DNA of 64,000 nt from Mycolicibacterium sp. J2 (lineage in GTDB: Bacteria; Actinomycetota; Actinomycetes; Mycobacteriales; Mycobacteriaceae), in NCBI RefSeq assembly GCF_026240945.1, contig NZ_JAPFPY010000001.1, positions 372,001 to 436,000 on the forward strand. The letters run 5' to 3'. Positions 8,767-16,308 of this stretch are shown one piece after another (positions within the stretch are counted from its first letter, which is position 1; every line of letters begins with the position of its first letter). Both the position numbers and the translations under genes were made by a program. The notes under the pieces were generated by a model. It did not search any database, was not told where the DNA came from, and saw nothing but the letters and a program-made list of their open reading frames with translations.

Positions 8767-9975
8767 CTAGTTGTCACCGTTCGTTGTCGGTGGCGGTTCG
8801 AAGGGTTGATACCACCACCATTGGGCGCGTTCACCGGTCGGGCCCTTGTAGGGCACGACGGTCGGTGGTGCGGTGGTGGGTGGTCGGGCCAGTGATCCGC
8901 GGTCGATGGGGTCGCCGTCGGTGTCGGTGACGACGAGGCGATCGGCGGGGCCGGTGATGGTGATCTCCCCGCGGTGATGCATCCGGTGATGCCGCGGACA
9001 GAGCAGCACGAGATTGTCCAGCTCGGTGGGGCCACCGTCCTCCCAATGCACGAGGTGATGCGCATGCAAGCCCCGACTGGCGGCGCAGCCGGGGATGACG
9101 CAGTGCCGGTCCCGGTGCTCCAACACCTTGCGTAGCCGCCGGCTGATGGTCCGGGTGGACCGCCCGGCCCCGATCGGGCGGCCGTCACGCTCGAACCACA
9201 CCTCGCAGGTGGCATCGCACAACAGTTCCCGGCGCTCCGCATCGGTGAGCACCGGCCCCAGGTGCAGGGCGGCGGGCTGGTCGACCTCCACGTGCACGAT
9301 GACCGTGGTGTGCTGCCCGTGCGGGCGGGCGGCCACGTCGGTGTCCCAGCCGGCGTGCACCAAGCTCATGAACGCATCGACCCGGGTGGGGAACGGCGTC
9401 TGGTCACCGGGATGCTCGGCGATCAGCACGTCGTGGCGGGACTGCAGCGCGGCGTCGAGTGTGGCAGCTTCCAGCCGGGGCAGGGTGATCCGGTAGATGC
9501 AGTGCTGGCCGTGTTCGGTTTTGGTGATGTGCGGCGTTGGTTCGGGTTTGGGCGGTGAGTCTGGTTGGGGTGCCAGTTTGATGGCGGTGCGCAGTTGTTC
9601 GACGGTGGCCGACAGCGCCAGTTCGGCGTAGTGCGCATCAGACCCGTCGGCGGCGCGTTCGGCGATCACCCCGACCTGATCCAACGACAGCCGGCCCTCG
9701 CGTAAACCATCGGCGCAGCGGGGGAACTCGTCGAGGCGGTGTGCGACGGCGGCCATGGTTTCGGCGTTACGCGGTGTGGCCCCGGTTTTCCAGGCGACCA
9801 GGGCCGCGATCGAGCGGCAGCCGGTTATCCCGGCCAGCTCGTCGCGTTCGAGTTCGGCGACGATGTCGACCAGCCGCCCGTCGATGGCGTTGCGTTGCCC
9901 GCACAACTCACCGATCTCGTCGAACAGCACCGCCACCCGCTCTTTGGGCTCCAAAGATGCTGCGGCGGTGGACAT
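8767..9975 (-). CDS. DUF222/HNH endonuclease-domain protein (13E12 family)
   Basis: 402 residues. The N-terminal two thirds are a DUF222 domain as in the mycobacterial 13E12 repeat family. The C-terminus has an HNH nuclease fold with two zinc knuckles: CVIPGC, HAHHLVHWEDGGPTELDN and CPRHHRMHH. Such genes occur in many copies in mycobacterial genomes, with an unproven role. No flanking repeats or partner recombinase are visible, so I do not call it an active mobile element. ATG at 9975. Confidence 0.9.
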   Translation of the reverse strand: MSTAAASLEPKERVAVLFDEIGELCGQRNAIDGRLVDIVAELERDELAGITGCRSIAALVAWKTGATPRNAETMAAVAHRLDEFPRCADGLREGRLSLDQVGVIAERAADGSDAHYAELALSATVEQLRTAIKLAPQPDSPPKPEPTPHITKTEHGQHCIYRITLPRLEAATLDAALQSRHDVLIAEHPGDQTPFPTRVDAFMSLVHAGWDTDVAARPHGQHTTVIVHVEVDQPAALHLGPVLTDAERRELLCDATCEVWFERDGRPIGAGRSTRTISRRLRKVLEHRDRHCVIPGCAASRGLHAHHLVHWEDGGPTELDNLVLLCPRHHRMHHRGEITITGPADRLVVTDTDGDPIDRGSLARPPTTAPPTVVPYKGPTGERAQWWWYQPFEPPPTTNGDN

Positions 9976-10010
9976 ACCCCGATTCTGTCAGAGGGGTACG
10001 ACAAGTAGGG

Positions 10011-10430
10011 TCAGCCGCCCGACGGCGCCGCCTCGGCCGACGACTGCGCGGCAGCCGATTCGGCGGCGGCCTTGGCGGCCCGGCCCTCCGGGCTGCCGGC
10101 CGAATAGCCCGCCGACTTGTTGGAGGCCGCACCGGAGTCGCAGTTCAGCGAGACGACCATCTCCTTGGTCGCCGAGCCGCTGCTGTTCGGGGGCGGCTGC
10201 GCGGTGCGGGGCTGGGCGTTGACGACGATGCAGTCATCGCGCTGCTGTTCGTCACCGAAGGTGGTGCCGACGATCACCGTGTAGCCGGCTCCGCTGAGCG
10301 TCGACGAGGCGTCGCTGTACTTCTGGCCGGTCACGTCGGTATTCGCAGCGGCGGCACTGCCGGTGCTGATCACCACGACGACACCGGCCGAGACGGCGGC
10401 CAGTCCCGCGCCGAGGGCAAGGCGTTTCAT
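10011..10430 (-). CDS. Small exported PASTA-like protein
   Basis: 139 residues from ATG at 10430. An N-terminal signal peptide (MKRLALGAGLAAV, cleavage near AAAA) is followed by one PASTA-like module (VTGQKYSDASSTLSGAGYTV), a cysteine pair (DDCIV and LNCDS) and an Ala/Ser-rich tail. PASTA modules bind muropeptides or other cell-wall ligands in some proteins; that role is inferred. Translation is probably coupled to the preceding small exported protein, whose stop is 2 bases upstream. GAAGGGC serves as RBS inside that gene. Confidence 0.75.
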   Translation of the reverse strand: MKRLALGAGLAAVSAGVVVVISTGSAAAANTDVTGQKYSDASSTLSGAGYTVIVGTTFGDEQQRDDCIVVNAQPRTAQPPPNSSGSATKEMVVSLNCDSGAASNKSAGYSAGSPEGRAAKAAAESAAAQSSAEAAPSGG

Positions 10431-10432
10431 GC

Positions 10433-10693
10433 TCAGCCCTTCTTCGGGACGGCCATGGTGGTGGGTTCCACCGTCGCGGGGGTGGTCCACGTCGCGGTCG
10501 CACCCATGTTGGCGGGCTGCACGACGGGTGACGAGTAGGTGGTGTTGGCGGGGGCGTCACCCGATCCGGCCAGCATGCTGGTCGGGCCTCCGGCGCTGTG
10601 CGTGGCACTGAGCGCACCGAGGGTGATCAGCGCGCCGGCCCCGACGACGCCCAGGAGCGCGCGACGAGAGCGCGATGGCGGTTGTGTGTTCAT
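10433..10693 (-). CDS. Small exported hypothetical protein
   Basis: 86 residues. A basic N-terminus with twin arginine (SRSRRALLGVVG) leads into a hydrophobic signal segment, then a short Pro/Thr/Ala-rich mature part with the motif GSGDAPANTTYSSP and the ending VPKKG. No known domain. The same GSGD...TYSSP arrangement recurs in the protein at 55737-56048, so the two look like members of one family. It sits 2 bases before the PASTA-like gene in the same orientation. Function unknown; surface or periplasmic location is likely. Confidence 0.75.
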   Translation of the reverse strand: MNTQPPSRSRRALLGVVGAGALITLGALSATHSAGGPTSMLAGSGDAPANTTYSSPVVQPANMGATATWTTPATVEPTTMAVPKKG

Positions 10694-10769
10694 GCCCCAG
10701 ATCGTGCTGCGGCCAACCTCAGACTGGCTGGACCGTGGCTGTGATGTTGCTGCGGTCCTCGTTACCGGT

Positions 10770-12653
10770 TCATTGCGGGAAGCCGGGGACGCCCGGGTAG
10801 GGCGCCGTGGTGGGAGAGGCCGGCGCCCCGCGGTTGGGCACCTGAATGGGGATGGGCACCGGGATCAACGGCACCTTGATGTAGGTCGTGGTCATCGCCG
10901 GCGTGGTGGTCTCGGTCGTCGTCGTGGTTGTGGTGGTCGGCGGAGTGGTGGTGGTGCTCGGCGTGGTCGTGGTCGTGGTGGTCGTGGTTGTGGTGGTGGT
11001 CGTCGTGGGCTGCGTGGTGGTGGTGACGGTGACGGTATGCGTTGCGGTCACCACCGGCTCGGGTGTCTGCGTCGGCGCCGGCAGTTCGGTGGTGACGGTG
11101 ACGACCGGCGGCGGGGCCTGAACCGCGGAGGGCGAGATGGCCGCGGGCGGCGTCTGGGCCGGTGGCGGGCTGATCGCATGTGTAGCGGGCGCGGTGGACG
11201 GCGCCGGGCGGGTCTCCCCTGAATTGCCTGAATTGCCGGTCAACGCAACCGCGACTCCGCCCAGCGCCACCAGGGTCAGCACGCCCGCACCGGCGAACAC
11301 CAGGATGGGCAGTCGCTGCCAGGCTTTCGGCGACTCGTCATAGGCGCGCGGAACATGCTGTGCCACCGCACGTGTGCTGGTGTCCAGGCTGTAGGGGTTG
11401 TCCACGCTGTACGGGTTGTCCAGGCTGTACGGAATCTCCGGCCCGGCGTATGGGACCGGGTCGGCGACGGCGGCGTCGTCCTGCGACCAGGCCAGCGCGC
11501 CGACCGCACCCTGCGCGATGGGCCCTTGTTGGGTGTCGGCGCTGGGCGCCAGGCCCGTCGGCGCGTCGGCCGCGGCCGGCGCCAAACCGGTCGGCGCATC
11601 CGGGGCGATCGGCGCCAGTCCGGTGCGCAGCTCGGATTCGGCGGCGTACGCCGCGAAAAGTGCTGCGCCGGTGGCCGCGTCGAGCGCGGGCTGGGCGGTA
11701 CTCACCACCGGGAGCCGGGTGTGCTCGGAAAGCCGTTGGGTGACCAGCGGAATGCTCGCGCCACCGCCGACGACGGCAACCGCGGACAGGTCCGCGAAGG
11801 TGATCCTGTTGCGCTGCAGCAGGTTGTCCAGGGCGGTCAGCACATCGGTGAACGGCTCGTCGAGCAGTTCCTCCAACTCCGCCCTGGTGAGACGGACCAC
11901 CGATGTCCGGCCCGGTAGCGCCAGGGGTACTTCGGTGGCGGTCACCGTCGACAACCGCTCCTTGGCCTGCCGGCATTGCTCGCGTAGCGCAGCGAGCAGA
12001 CCCACCGCGGCGGTGGCATCGGTATCGGCACGGGCGTCGACGGAGCTGCCGAGCACCTTGGTCAGCACCGCCTGGTCGATCAGGTCACCAGAGAATTCGG
12101 CCACTCGCAGTGTCTCGTCCAACGGGTCGAACGTGGCCCCGGCGTCGGCGAGGGTGATGCTCGTACCCCCGCCTCCGAAGTCGAGCAGCACCACCGGGCC
12201 GCCACCGTTCAGACCGGGATTGGTCCGCAGGGCGGTCAACGCGGCGACAGCATCGGACATCAGCCGGGGCGGGGTTCCGCCCGGCGCGAGCACCGGGTTG
12301 GTGCGGATGGCCGCGCGCAGCGTCCGAACCATCGCCGCCGTCCAGTGCGCCGGGACGGCAATCGCGGCCTGCTGGGCGGGCCCAGCGCCGGCGATGCGCA
12401 CCATCGCCTCCAACGCCTCGACCAGCAGGTCGTCGGCGGAGTACGAGGAACCATCGGTCGCCACCAGCGGCACCGGATCACCGACCCGGTCCGCGAAGCC
12501 GGCGAACACCAGCCCGTCGACGGTGGGCACGCCGACGACCGGCGCACCGTGCGGGGGCAGTGTCAGCACAGCGCGCCGCGTGACAGACTGGCCGCCGACA
12601 CTCGTCGCGACCAGATTGGTCGTCCCGATCGACAACCCCAACGGGTCGCTCAT
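10770..12653 (-). CDS. Hsp70-like membrane protein with Pro/Thr-rich tail
   Basis: 627 residues from ATG at 12653 (a GTG 9 bases upstream is possible). The N-terminal half is an actin/Hsp70-type ATPase domain: SIGTTNLVA (phosphate 1), LLDFGGGGTSITL (phosphate 2) and VAVVGGGASIPLVTQRL (adenosine). A three-fold PYSLDN/PYSVDN repeat precedes one transmembrane segment (LPILVFAGAGVLTLVALGGV). The outer part is Pro/Thr-rich with long Thr runs and ends in a short Pro-rich segment. There is no DnaK substrate-binding domain, so the tail replaces the chaperone lid. M. tuberculosis Rv0312 is similar as I recall. An ATPase sensing or anchoring the wall is possible but unproven. Confidence 0.85.
   Translation of the reverse strand: MSDPLGLSIGTTNLVATSVGGQSVTRRAVLTLPPHGAPVVGVPTVDGLVFAGFADRVGDPVPLVATDGSSYSADDLLVEALEAMVRIAGAGPAQQAAIAVPAHWTAAMVRTLRAAIRTNPVLAPGGTPPRLMSDAVAALTALRTNPGLNGGGPVVLLDFGGGGTSITLADAGATFDPLDETLRVAEFSGDLIDQAVLTKVLGSSVDARADTDATAAVGLLAALREQCRQAKERLSTVTATEVPLALPGRTSVVRLTRAELEELLDEPFTDVLTALDNLLQRNRITFADLSAVAVVGGGASIPLVTQRLSEHTRLPVVSTAQPALDAATGAALFAAYAAESELRTGLAPIAPDAPTGLAPAAADAPTGLAPSADTQQGPIAQGAVGALAWSQDDAAVADPVPYAGPEIPYSLDNPYSVDNPYSLDTSTRAVAQHVPRAYDESPKAWQRLPILVFAGAGVLTLVALGGVAVALTGNSGNSGETRPAPSTAPATHAISPPPAQTPPAAISPSAVQAPPPVVTVTTELPAPTQTPEPVVTATHTVTVTTTTQPTTTTTTTTTTTTTTTPSTTTTPPTTTTTTTTETTTPAMTTTYIKVPLIPVPIPIQVPNRGAPASPTTAPYPGVPGFPQ
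10901..11033 (-). repeat. Poly-Thr coding low-complexity tract
   Basis: ACC/ACG/ACA codon runs (read on + as GTG/GTC/GTT) encode about 40 residues that are mostly Thr, broken by PP, PS and E. The tract is prone to slippage and to artefactual poly-Val ORFs on the other strand. It is part of the Hsp70-like gene. Confidence 0.85.
11382..11435 (-). repeat. Three 18-bp tandem units encoding NPYS(L/V)D
   Basis: GTCCAGGCTGTAGGGGTT and two near copies (11382-11399, 11400-11417, 11418-11435) encode three tandem hexapeptides just before the transmembrane segment of the Hsp70-like protein. Units differ by one to three bases, suggesting recent duplication. Confidence 0.8.
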
Positions 12654-12865
12654 ATCGAGCACACCTTAGCCGTCAACGGGCCGCCGGCACGAACGGACAC
12701 ACCGCGCCGATTCGAACTGCGTTCCGCCGCTGAACTTTTGGATTCGTTGTGTGTCCGCTTTGCGCCGGGCAGCCCCGCCCGGACGCCGTTTTTGACGTTG
12801 CCGTCAGCCGTCGGTGTGACCCAACTGCCCCGGATCGGCCTGCGAGAGGAGACATCTGTGCTGCA

Positions 12866-13348
12866 ATGTCGCCTGTGAGTGATAACGCATGCGACATCGA
12901 GGCCATCAAAGAGGTCAAGTACCGCTATCTGCGGGCGCTGGACACCAAGCACTGGGACGACTTCGCCGCCACCCTGGCCGAAGACGTCAAAGGCGACTAC
13001 GGCCCGTCACTGGGCAACGAACTGCACTTCACCGATCGGGACGCGTTGGTGGATTTCATGCGCACATCGCTGGGGCCGGCCATCATCACCGAACACCGGG
13101 TGGACCATCCGGAGATCACCATCGACGGCCCCGACGAAGCCTCGGCCACCTGGTACCTGCAGGACCGCGTCATCGCGCCCGATTTCAACTTCATGCTCAT
13201 CGGCGCCGCGTTCTACCACGACCGCTACCGCCGCACGCCGGACGGCTGGAAGATCAGTGCGACCTCCTATGACCGCACCTATGACGCCACCATGTCGTTG
13301 GAGAACCTGAACTTTCACCTCAAACCCGGTCGCGCACTGAATATCTGA
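12866..13348 (+). CDS. SnoaL-like (NTF2-fold) protein
   Basis: 160 residues from ATG at 12866 with GAGAGGAG 15 bases upstream (an in-frame GTG at 12875 is the alternative). The whole chain resembles the SnoaL_4/NTF2-like fold: IKEVKYRYLRALDTKHWDDFAATLAEDV at the start, an ITEHRVDHPEI strand and a C-terminal GWKISATSYDRTY. Proteins of this type are small cyclases, isomerases or dehydratases acting in a conical pocket; the substrate cannot be inferred. Its TGA abuts the stop of the convergent YkuD gene in the palindrome TGATCA. Resembles Rv0310c by size and neighbours. Confidence 0.82.
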   Translation: MSPVSDNACDIEAIKEVKYRYLRALDTKHWDDFAATLAEDVKGDYGPSLGNELHFTDRDALVDFMRTSLGPAIITEHRVDHPEITIDGPDEASATWYLQDRVIAPDFNFMLIGAAFYHDRYRRTPDGWKISATSYDRTYDATMSLENLNFHLKPGRALNI

Positions 13349-14011
13349 TCACTTCGCGACGGCGATCAGGGCGCCGGGGCGCAGCCACTGCATGATCTTC
13401 ACCAGGGTCGCGTCGTCGATGGCGACGCAGCCCGCCGTCGCGCCGCCATCGGTGGTGTGCAAGAAGAACGCGCCACCGTTACCCGGCACCCTGGCCTTGT
13501 TGACACCCATCACCACCGCATGCGCATACTGAGGGATCAGCAGATTCTCGGTACCGCTGCGGGGGTCGGTGTCGAACGGGCACTGCGCCTTCTTACATAC
13601 CTGCATCGTGTTGTAGGTGGGGCTTTTCATATCGCCATCCCACCAGTGATCGGGCCCGACCTGGACGTACTGCAACCCCGTCCCCGGATTGGGTTTGGTG
13701 CCGAAGGCGAAGTCGAGGGTGAATATGCCCATGGGCGTTTTCATTTCACCGTCGTGGGTCTGCGGCGCCATGCCATTGGCACCGATATGGGCCGGAATAC
13801 CCACGCCGATCGGTTCCCAACCGGCGGCGGTGCGCTGCCACACGTCCATCTTCGCCGACGAACCACCAACGCCGACAACCGAAATCACCTGGGTGGCACC
13901 GCCTACGGCATCGGCGAACCACGGCGTGTCCACGGCACGGGCCACCGGTGAACCCAGCGCAGCACCGCACATGACGATCACCGCGCACAGCGGCGCGAGC
14001 AGTCGGCGCAT
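13349..14011 (-). CDS. Exported YkuD (L,D-transpeptidase-like) protein
   Basis: 220 residues from ATG at 14011 with a Sec-type signal peptide (MRRLLAPLCAVIVMCGAALG, cleavage near ARA). The YkuD motif is present near the end: His185 in FFLHTTDGG and nucleophile Cys195 in TAGCVAI, ten residues apart, shorter than in classical Ldt enzymes. Classical L,D-transpeptidases make 3-3 crosslinks in peptidoglycan. This shorter group (Rv0309-like) lacks the Ig-like domains of Ldt1-5, so its exact activity is open. Stop codon directly abuts that of the convergent SnoaL-like gene. Confidence 0.82.
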   Translation of the reverse strand: MRRLLAPLCAVIVMCGAALGSPVARAVDTPWFADAVGGATQVISVVGVGGSSAKMDVWQRTAAGWEPIGVGIPAHIGANGMAPQTHDGEMKTPMGIFTLDFAFGTKPNPGTGLQYVQVGPDHWWDGDMKSPTYNTMQVCKKAQCPFDTDPRSGTENLLIPQYAHAVVMGVNKARVPGNGGAFFLHTTDGGATAGCVAIDDATLVKIMQWLRPGALIAVAK

Positions 14012-14101
14012 CACACCATCGTCTGCAGCGGGCGCGGTCCGGGTCAAGTCAAGGTTTGGACACGGCCGCAACGGAGATGGGGGCATCAGTAGGTTGGACT
14101 C

Positions 14102-15583
14102 ATGATCGGACGACGGGCACGCGGACTCCAGCAGATCGGCCGGGGCCTGGGCACCCTGGACCGCGAGATCTACGAGGCGGTCGCCGAGTCGCCCAGCCCG
14201 CTGCTGGACTTCCTCATGCCCCGGCTGACCTCGGCGGCCGACCATTCCAAGATGTGGATCGTCATCGGCACTGCCCTGGCGGCCGCGGGCACCCCGTCCA
14301 TGCGGCGCGGGGCCGCGCGCGGGCTGGTGACGCTCGCCGTCACCAGCCTGGTGACCAACCAGGGCGCCAAACGGTTGTGGCGCCGGCCCCGGCCGGACCG
14401 CAGTCCCGTTCCCCTGATCCGCCGATCGCGGCGTGCCCCGATATCGAATTCGCTGCCGTCCGGGCATTCGGCCAGCGCGGCCGCCTTCGCGGTGGGCGTC
14501 GGCCTGGAGAGCCCGCCGGTGGGTCTGGGCCTGGCCCTGCTGGCCGGGCTGGTCGGCCTGTCCAGGGTCGCCACCGGCGCGCACTACCCCGGCGACGTCT
14601 TCGCCGGGTTCGGCATCGGCGCCGCCGTCGCGGTGCTCGGCGCCCGCGTCGTCCCGCCCATCGTCGAGGCTGCGCCCCCGACGTCGGAACTGCTGCGGCT
14701 GGACACCAGGCCGCGGCCCGACGGCGAAGGGGTCGTGCTGGTCATCAACCCGGCCTCGGGCAGCGGCACCGGGGCCCGCGTCGTCGATGACGTGCGCCGG
14801 GCACTGCCCCGCACCGAGATCGTCGAGGTGGGTGACCAGGACGATATCGCCGAGGTGCTGCGCAGCGCCGCCGCCCGGGCCGAGGTGCTGGCGGTCGGCG
14901 GCGGGGACGGGACGGTGTCGTGCGCCGCCGGTATCGCCGTCGACGCCGGGGTGCCGCTGGCAGTGTTCCCGGGCGGGACGTTCAACCATTTCGCCAAGGA
15001 CATCGGCTGTGACACCGTGGCCGCCACCGTGGCCGCCATCCGCGCCGGACACGGGGCGCATGTGGACGTGATCCGCTTCAACGAGACCGACACCATCGTC
15101 AACACCGCCAGCATCGGCGCCTACCCGGCGTTCGTACGAATCCGGGAGAAGCTCGAACACCGCATCGGCAAGCCGCTGGCCGGAGCGTATGCGTTGTGGC
15201 GCACGCTGCGCAGCGACGCCGCGGTCCGCATCACCTACGACAACAAGACGATGCAGACGTCGTTGTTCTTCCTCGGGAACGCGGTGTACGCACCGTCGGG
15301 CTTCGCCCCGTCCCGGCGCAGCCGGATGGATGACGGGTTGATCGACGTCCGCATCCTGGAGACCGGGCGCCGGTTCAGCCGCACCCGCATCCTGGTGTCA
15401 CTCGCGCTGGGCCGCCTGGTGCGCAGCCCGCTGTATCACGAACTGCGGGTGCCCGAGTTCAGCTTCGTCGCGGTGGACGGACCGACACCCGTCGCCCACG
15501 ACGGGGAGGTGGAGAACTCCTGCGAAAAGGCGACGTTCAAGGTGCTCTACCGAGCGCTGCCGGTGTTTCGGCCGCTGACGTGA
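14102..15583 (+). CDS. PAP2 phosphatase-diacylglycerol kinase fusion
   Basis: 493 residues with two catalytic modules. Residues 1-190 form a PAP2 membrane phosphatase with all three motifs: KRLWRRPRP, PSGHS and SRVATGAHYPGD. The rest is a DAGK/sphingosine-kinase (LCB5) domain with VLVINPASGSG and the nucleotide motif VGGGDGTVSCAAG. Single-domain relatives phosphorylate diacylglycerol-type lipids or dephosphorylate lipid phosphates. The fusion could hold a phosphorylated lipid intermediate between two active sites, which is inference. The last 47 bases overlap the opposing PAP2 gene. Confidence 0.88.
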   Translation: MIGRRARGLQQIGRGLGTLDREIYEAVAESPSPLLDFLMPRLTSAADHSKMWIVIGTALAAAGTPSMRRGAARGLVTLAVTSLVTNQGAKRLWRRPRPDRSPVPLIRRSRRAPISNSLPSGHSASAAAFAVGVGLESPPVGLGLALLAGLVGLSRVATGAHYPGDVFAGFGIGAAVAVLGARVVPPIVEAAPPTSELLRLDTRPRPDGEGVVLVINPASGSGTGARVVDDVRRALPRTEIVEVGDQDDIAEVLRSAAARAEVLAVGGGDGTVSCAAGIAVDAGVPLAVFPGGTFNHFAKDIGCDTVAATVAAIRAGHGAHVDVIRFNETDTIVNTASIGAYPAFVRIREKLEHRIGKPLAGAYALWRTLRSDAAVRITYDNKTMQTSLFFLGNAVYAPSGFAPSRRSRMDDGLIDVRILETGRRFSRTRILVSLALGRLVRSPLYHELRVPEFSFVAVDGPTPVAHDGEVENSCEKATFKVLYRALPVFRPLT

Positions 15584-16217
15584 CCGGCTCGCGGCGCAGC
15601 ACCGGCAGGCACGCGAGCACCCACAGGTAGCCCAGTGCCCAGCCGGCGAGCACGTCGGAGGGGTTGTGCACATTGAGCACCACGCGTCCCACCCCGATCC
15701 CGACGACGATCACCGCACCCACGGCGATCACCGCCGTCCGCCGGCCGTGGCGCAGCTTCCCCGGAAAGAGCTGCACCGCCACGATCGTCAGCGCCAGCAC
15801 ACCGGCCATCACCCCGAGCGCATGCCCGGATGGGAATGACCAGGACGGCTCGTAGGCGAGGTCGAAGGACGGGCGCGGCCGTTGCACCGCAATCTTCAGC
15901 ACGGCGACCAGCAGACCGGACGCCTCCACCGACAGCGCCAGGAACAGCGCCACCCGAAACCGCCGACGAAGCAGGGCCACGACGATGCAGATGCCCGCGA
16001 CCACCCGGAACACCCCGGGATGGAACACATCGCAGAAGATCGTCCAGGCCCGCACCCAGTCCCGATGCTGCAGACCGTAGCTGTGCAGCGGATCCAAGAT
16101 CGCCGCGTCCACCGTTGCCAACCAGCCGGCATGAGTCAGCACCGCGACGAGGAGAACGACGAACACGAGGGCGCTCACGGCCGCCAGCACCGCCGCCCAC
16201 CGCGTCATGCGTGTCAT
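15537..16217 (-). CDS. PAP2-family membrane phosphatase
   Basis: 226 residues from ATG at 16217 (MTRMTRWAAV; an ATG at 16208 is possible). About five or six transmembrane helices and the PAP2 motifs KIAVQRPRP, FPSGHALG and GRVVLNVHNPSD. Likely dephosphorylates a lipid phosphate such as phosphatidic acid, undecaprenyl pyrophosphate or a decaprenyl-phosphate intermediate at the outer face of the membrane; the substrate is unknown. Resembles Rv0308 in size and place. Tail-to-tail 47-base overlap with the PAP2-kinase fusion gives long antisense 3' ends. Confidence 0.85.
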   Translation of the reverse strand: MTRMTRWAAVLAAVSALVFVVLLVAVLTHAGWLATVDAAILDPLHSYGLQHRDWVRAWTIFCDVFHPGVFRVVAGICIVVALLRRRFRVALFLALSVEASGLLVAVLKIAVQRPRPSFDLAYEPSWSFPSGHALGVMAGVLALTIVAVQLFPGKLRHGRRTAVIAVGAVIVVGIGVGRVVLNVHNPSDVLAGWALGYLWVLACLPVLRREPVTSAAETPAALGRAP

Positions 16218-16308
16218 CGAACCAGTCCTACCATCCACAGCTGGGCGCAGCCTGAGGGCAACGCCGTGGTCATACCGAGGAAACATAGCCCCCATAAGTT
16301 TGCTGACC

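Noticed and set aside
8767..9975. HNH gene as part of a mobile element or homing endonuclease
   Set aside because: DUF222/HNH proteins are common resident genes in mycobacteria; no flanking repeats, recombinase or disrupted gene is present.
10888..11121. Poly-valine ORF opposite the Hsp70-like tail
   Set aside because: It is the complement of the poly-Thr codon run; no start context or function.
12694..12757. CGGACACAC / GTGTGTCCG inverted repeat in the 212-bp gap between the Hsp70-like and SnoaL-like genes
   Set aside because: Arms of 9 bases with a loop of 46; not enough for a terminator or a dimer operator. Nothing else clear in the gap beyond the presumed divergent promoters.
14012..15160. 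Long upstream extension of the YkuD gene frame
   Set aside because: It runs antisense through the PAP2-kinase gene and lacks motifs; the signal peptide begins at 14011.
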